Source: an uncultured Lachnospiraceae bacterium (lineage in GTDB: Bacteria > Bacillota > Clostridia > Lachnospirales > Lachnospiraceae). Taken from it: DNA of 8,210 nucleotides. The stretch lies in contig CAUCWU010000092.1 of NCBI GenBank assembly GCA_958446555.1, forward strand, positions 1-8,210, read 5' to 3'. A program made the position numbers and the translations under genes. The notes under the pieces were generated by a model. That model had not been told where the DNA came from and did not search any database. It saw nothing but the letters and a program-made list of their open reading frames with translations. Every line of letters starts with the position of its first letter. The stretch's first letter is position 1. Below, one piece after another: positions 5,743 through 8,210 of the stretch.

Positions 5743-6627
5743 TTGAAATTTTATACGATGAAATTGCAGGAGCTTTCAGAGGAAAGTACGGATCCGGTTT
5801 ATATTATGCCATTTCAGCAAAGTGATGTGGAATTGCATGATCACAATTTTTTTGAGCTTGCCTATATTACTGGAGGGAGTGCATGGCAAAATCTGGCGGG
5901 AAAAAAGGAACGGGTAAAGACGGGCGATTATTTTATCATTGATTATGGAGCGGTTCATAGTTATCAGGAATGTAACGACTTTACACTGATCAACTGTCTT
6001 TTTCTTCCAGAAGCGATCGATGATGTGCTTGAGGGGTGCCGTTCTTTTGACGAAATGCTTCGTATTTGTATGATTCGCTATTATCGCAAGGCATTTGCGC
6101 AGGAAAAGACCGCAAATCGTATTTTTCATGATGAGGATGGCCGTGTGCTTAAACTTTTGCGTGTGCTTCAGATGGAATATTCGAAAAAGGAGTTTGGCTG
6201 GAAAGAGATTTTTCGCAGTCGTTTAAAGGAAATTCTAATTCTGATGATGCGAAGTACCATCTTACAACATACCGATTTTGATCATAATAAGATTACAAAT
6301 GAAGATGAAATGATATCTGATTTGGTTCGTTACCTGCACAAGAACGGAAAAGAACGAGCTGTTTTGACCAATTATTGTCAGACGCATCATTATAGTCTGT
6401 CCTACATTAGTCGCAGGTTTCGACAGGAAACAGGAATGACAGTACTTCAATATTTGCAGAAAATTCGAATTGATCAGAGCTGTGCGCTGCTTGCTGGAAG
6501 CAAATTGCCAATTGCGGAGATCGCACAGGCGGTCGGCTATGAGGATGCAAAATATTTTTCAGAAATTTTTAAACGATTGCTTGGCATGACACCGGGAGCA
6601 TACCGTCGTATGTCAGGAAACCATTGA
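5743..6627 (+). CDS. AraC-family transcriptional regulator with N-terminal cupin domain
   Basis: A 294-residue protein, the usual length for a two-domain AraC regulator. The N-terminal cupin sensor domain shows ELHDHNFFELAYITGG (about 30-45) and KTGDYFIIDYGAVHSY (59-74), typical of sugar-responsive members. A linking helical region follows (about 90-185). The C-terminal DNA-binding domain (about 190-290) has two helix-turn-helix units: the first around TNYCQTHHYSLSYISRRF, the second around PIAEIAQAVGYEDAKYFSEIF, ending in the family hallmark GMTPGAYRR. The chosen start is TTG 5743, supported by AGGGGGT at 5727-5733; the next in-frame ATG at 5758 has no such site. It is transcribed away from the GH78 gene across a shared 113-base region containing candidate binding sites. 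I infer that it activates the GH78 gene, and perhaps the GH3-GH37-GH127 operon, in response to a plant-glycoside sugar. The ligand is unknown. Confidence 0.9.
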   Translation: MKFYTMKLQELSEESTDPVYIMPFQQSDVELHDHNFFELAYITGGSAWQNLAGKKERVKTGDYFIIDYGAVHSYQECNDFTLINCLFLPEAIDDVLEGCRSFDEMLRICMIRYYRKAFAQEKTANRIFHDEDGRVLKLLRVLQMEYSKKEFGWKEIFRSRLKEILILMMRSTILQHTDFDHNKITNEDEMISDLVRYLHKNGKERAVLTNYCQTHHYSLSYISRRFRQETGMTVLQYLQKIRIDQSCALLAGSKLPIAEIAQAVGYEDAKYFSEIFKRLLGMTPGAYRRMSGNH

Positions 6628-6652
6628 CTTTTGCATCTCCCCTTGCTACAAT
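6624..6652 (+). promoter_or_regulatory. Strong sigma-A-type promoter for the WalJ-like gene
   Basis: TTGACT (6624-6629) and TACAAT (6647-6652) are separated by exactly 17 bases, and a TG one base before the -10 (6644-6645) makes it an extended -10. The -35 overlaps the regulator's TGA stop (6625-6627). Transcription would start near 6659. This sets the hydrolase gene apart from the regulator and suggests constitutive expression. Confidence 0.75.
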
Positions 6653-6708
6653 GATTCGTGGCACCATCTTTATATAAGGAAGAAAGGCATAAGAAACAGG
6701 GATTGAAT

Positions 6709-7506
6709 ATGAGATTTGTCACGATAGCCAGCGGAAGCAGCGGAAACTGCACCTACATTGGAACCGATCACACCCACCTTTTGGTGGACGCAGGAATCAG
6801 CTGCAAGCGCATCGATATCGGAGTGCAGGATCTGGGCATCAAACCGGAGGAGCTTAACGGAGTTTTGATCACACATGAGCATAGCGACCACATAAACGGT
6901 CTGCGTGTATTCTCAAAAAAGCATCATGTGCCACTTTACGGCACAAAAGAGACGCTTGAAGCCATCGAGCGCATGGATGTGAAAAAAGAGATCGATCCAG
7001 AGCTTTACCGTCCGGTTCGCGCAGACGAGCAAATCGTGGTCGGCGATTTTATCGTTACGCCATTTTCAAACAGTCATGACGCAGCCAATCCAGTGGGTTA
7101 CCGCGCAGAGGCAGATGGTCATGCAGTAGGAGTTGTCACAGATCTTGGCGTGTATAGCCAGTATACAATTAATCATCTGCTTGGCCTGGATGCAGTTTTG
7201 CTTGAAGCAAATCATGATGTGCATATGCTTGAGGCAGGTCCGTATCCATTTCCATTAAAACGCAGGATTCTTGGTCAGAAGGGTCATCTTTCCAATGAAG
7301 CGGCAGGTCATTTATTAAATGAACTGCTTCACGATGGAATGAAGCATATTGTGTTAGGCCATTTGAGCAAGGAAAACAATTATGCCGAGCTTGCGTATGA
7401 GACTGTATGCTGTGAAGTGAACATGAGTGAAAATCCATATAATTCAGGCGATTTTCCAATCACAGTCGCAAGGCGCGATGCGATGTCTGAGGTGATTTAC
7501 ATATAG
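6709..7506 (+). CDS. walJ: WalJ/YycJ-type metallo-beta-lactamase-fold hydrolase
   Basis: A 265-residue MBL-fold protein, matching the usual length of the WalJ/YycJ family. The N-terminus MRFVTIASGSSGNCTYIG is characteristic. Metal ligands come from THEHSDH (55-61), His123 in NSHDA, Asp145 in VTDLG and His218 in LGHLSKENN; GHLSN (192-196) is a further family motif. Members are probably two-metal phosphodiesterases or exonucleases. In Bacillus-type genomes the gene accompanies the WalKR two-component system, and links to DNA repair or coordination of cell-wall synthesis have been proposed. WalKR genes are not present here, so the symbol rests on protein similarity only. The in-frame GTG at 6658 is rejected as a start because it lies at the predicted transcription start; ATG 6709 has AGGGA at 6698-6702 six bases before it. 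It is cytoplasmic and is not part of the sugar locus. Confidence 0.88.
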   Translation: MRFVTIASGSSGNCTYIGTDHTHLLVDAGISCKRIDIGVQDLGIKPEELNGVLITHEHSDHINGLRVFSKKHHVPLYGTKETLEAIERMDVKKEIDPELYRPVRADEQIVVGDFIVTPFSNSHDAANPVGYRAEADGHAVGVVTDLGVYSQYTINHLLGLDAVLLEANHDVHMLEAGPYPFPLKRRILGQKGHLSNEAAGHLLNELLHDGMKHIVLGHLSKENNYAELAYETVCCEVNMSENPYNSGDFPITVARRDAMSEVIYI

Positions 7507-7514
7507 CTAATTAG

Positions 7515-7542
7515 TTAAGGTCAAAATATTGTTTGGCCTTAA
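7515..7542 (+). other. Hairpin between the WalJ-like and ACT-domain genes
   Basis: TTAAGGTCAAA (7515-7525) pairs with TTTGGCCTTAA (7532-7542) over 11 base pairs with one G-U wobble and a 6-base loop. It begins eight bases after the WalJ-like stop, as a terminator would. The sequence after it is A-rich (AATAAAATAAAAAAATAAG), not T-rich, and neither strand carries a U run on its 3' side, so a classical intrinsic terminator is doubtful. It could be an mRNA 3'-end stabiliser, an attenuating stem or an operator. Confidence 0.55.
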
Positions 7543-7578
7543 AATAAAATAAAAAAATAAGAGAGGCAGGAATTAAAA

Positions 7579-7851
7579 ATGACAAAGGCAGTTATCACAG
7601 TAATAGGAAAAGACACAGTAGGTATTATTGCAGGAATCTGTACTTATCTGGCAGAGAAAAAGGTAAATATCTTAGATATTTCTCAGACAATCGTACATGG
7701 ATATTTCAATATGATGATGATTGTTGATATCAGTGCTGTGGAAGAAAACTTTATTGATGTTGTAACAGAGCTTGAGGAGATTGGCAAGAAGCTTGGCGTA
7801 GAGGTTCATTGCCAGAAGGAAGAAATCTTCACCAAAATGCACCGCATTTGA
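7579..7851 (+). CDS. ACT domain-containing protein (UPF0237 family)
   Basis: A 90-residue protein consisting almost entirely of one ACT domain (beta-alpha-beta-beta-alpha-beta). The first strand and loop are KAVITVIGKDTVGIIAGI (3-20), with the GxDxxGI-like ligand loop of amino-acid-binding ACT domains, followed by the helix ICTYLAEKKVNILDISQ and the strand NMMMIVDIS. Length and sequence fit UPF0237, a stand-alone ACT family distantly related to GcvR. The role is unknown; binding a small ligand such as an amino acid is inferred from the fold. In many Firmicutes this gene is directly followed by a UPF0210 gene, as here. The ribosome binding site is CAGGAA at 7567-7572, before ATG 7579. The A-rich stretch upstream shows no convincing promoter. 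Confidence 0.9.
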   Translation: MTKAVITVIGKDTVGIIAGICTYLAEKKVNILDISQTIVHGYFNMMMIVDISAVEENFIDVVTELEEIGKKLGVEVHCQKEEIFTKMHRI

Positions 7852-8016
7852 TTTAACCCGATAGGGCGGTTTTGCGCATGATAGGCGCGGGTGAGCTGTT
7901 TCTTACTAAAATCAGCGAATCCTCATGTTTTTAGAATGCCAGAGTTGCATAGCAACGGAGCAATTCGTAAGCATTGTATCTACTATAATTCACAAACAAG
8001 AAAGAGGTAAATTCCT
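7852..8016 (+). other. 165-base gap between the ACT-domain and UPF0210 genes
   Basis: No gene is seen here. It contains several short inverted repeats: GTTGC/GCAAC (7944-7948/7952-7956), GCGC/GCGC (7874-7877/7885-7888), and GCTGTTT pairing imperfectly with AAATCAGC (7894-7915). A -10 element sits near the right end. The gap is longer than expected for a gene pair that is usually tightly linked. Confidence 0.5.
7984..7989 (+). promoter_or_regulatory. Candidate -10 element for the UPF0210 gene
   Basis: A perfect TATAAT at 7984-7989 would start transcription near 7996, giving a leader of about 21 bases that still includes the ribosome binding site AGAGGT (8003-8008). No recognisable -35 lies 16-18 bases upstream, so the promoter is weak, factor-dependent or fortuitous. 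Confidence 0.4.
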
Positions 8017-8210
8017 ATGATAAATATGTTTGAGGTAAGTGAAACCAACAATATGATTACACAGGAGAAGCTTGATGTGCGTACCATTACGATGGGTATC
8101 AGCTTGTTAGACTGCATTGACAGTTCTGTTGAAAAGGTCTGTGAGAATGTATATAACAAAATTACAACACTGGCAAAAAATCTTGTGTCTACCGGAAAAG
8201 ATATCGAGAA
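8017..8210 (+). CDS. UPF0210/DUF711 (PFL) family protein, 5' end only
   Basis: The first 64 codons of a gene cut by the right edge. ATG 8017 follows AGAGGT (8003-8008) by eight bases. The translated start is MINMFEVSETNNMITQEKLD, then VRTITMGISLLDCIDSS and YNKITTLAKNLVSTGKDIE, a clear match to the N-terminus of the UPF0210/DUF711 family (about 450 residues when complete). These proteins are related in fold to the pyruvate formate-lyase/glycyl-radical superfamily, hence the PFL label, but their reaction is not established. The preceding ACT-domain protein is a frequent neighbour and a plausible regulatory partner. Confidence 0.88.
   Translation, partial: MINMFEVSETNNMITQEKLDVRTITMGISLLDCIDSSVEKVCENVYNKITTLAKNLVSTGKDIE

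Noticed and set aside
5738..5757. TTGACT followed by TATACG as a promoter at the regulator start
   Set aside because: The spacing is only 8 bases and the elements overlap the start codon and the coding region.
7855..7873. Intrinsic terminator just after the ACT-domain gene
   Set aside because: AACC can pair with GGTT, or CCC with GGG, but either stem is only 3-4 base pairs and the T run is only four bases; too weak to call.
1..8210. Mobile element, CRISPR array, toxin-antitoxin or defence system
   Set aside because: No transposase, integrase, terminal inverted repeats, spaced direct repeat array, or recognisable toxin or defence domain was seen on either strand.

Overview
The window looks like a chromosomal segment of a gut- or rumen-type Firmicute, most likely a member of the Lachnospiraceae (Clostridia). 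The grounds are canonical AGGAGG-type ribosome binding sites, a moderately AT-leaning composition, cytoplasmic glycosidases without signal peptides, a GH3 enzyme of the domain-swapped type common in that family, and the ACT-domain plus UPF0210 gene pair. This assignment comes from family knowledge; no marker gene confirms it.

Layout. Positions 1-3470 hold three plus-strand carbohydrate-enzyme genes in a row: the 3' end of a GH3 glycosidase, a GH37 (trehalase-like) glycosidase, and a GH127/DUF1680-type glycosidase. Gaps of 33 and 51 bases suggest one operon. Converging on it from the minus strand (5629 down to 3455) is a GH78 alpha-L-rhamnosidase gene. It is interrupted by a single in-frame TAA at 4286-4288, which separates the putative general acid from the general base. 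The two convergent genes overlap by 16 bases at their 3' ends with no terminator visible between them. Divergent from the rhamnosidase gene is an AraC-family regulator (5743-6627). The 113-base region between them carries a rhamnosidase promoter with a good -10 and a poor -35, a perfect 6+6 inverted repeat over the promoter core, and a 10-base direct repeat (9 of 10 identical, 22-base period) just upstream of the poor -35. This is the arrangement expected of an AraC-type activator.

Positions 6624-8210 are housekeeping-like. A strong extended -10 promoter sits at the regulator's stop codon and drives a WalJ/YycJ-type metallo-beta-lactamase-fold hydrolase. A hairpin-bearing gap follows, then an ACT-domain (UPF0237) protein, a 165-base gap, and the start of a UPF0210/DUF711 protein cut by the window edge.

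Working model (inference): the region is a small plant-glycoside utilisation locus. Imported rhamnose-, arabinofuranose- and glucose- or xylose-containing glycosides would be trimmed in the cytoplasm by the GH78, GH127, GH3 and GH37-like enzymes, with the AraC protein sensing a sugar and activating at least the rhamnosidase gene. No transporter or rhamnose catabolic gene lies in the window. The premature stop suggests the rhamnosidase arm is decaying or strain-variable, unless it is a sequencing error. I saw no mobile element, CRISPR array, tRNA or rRNA, and nothing that amounts to a clearly new defence or mobile system. The most unusual signals are the interrupted GH78 gene, the compact divergent control region, and two glycosidases whose active-site motifs depart from their family norms.
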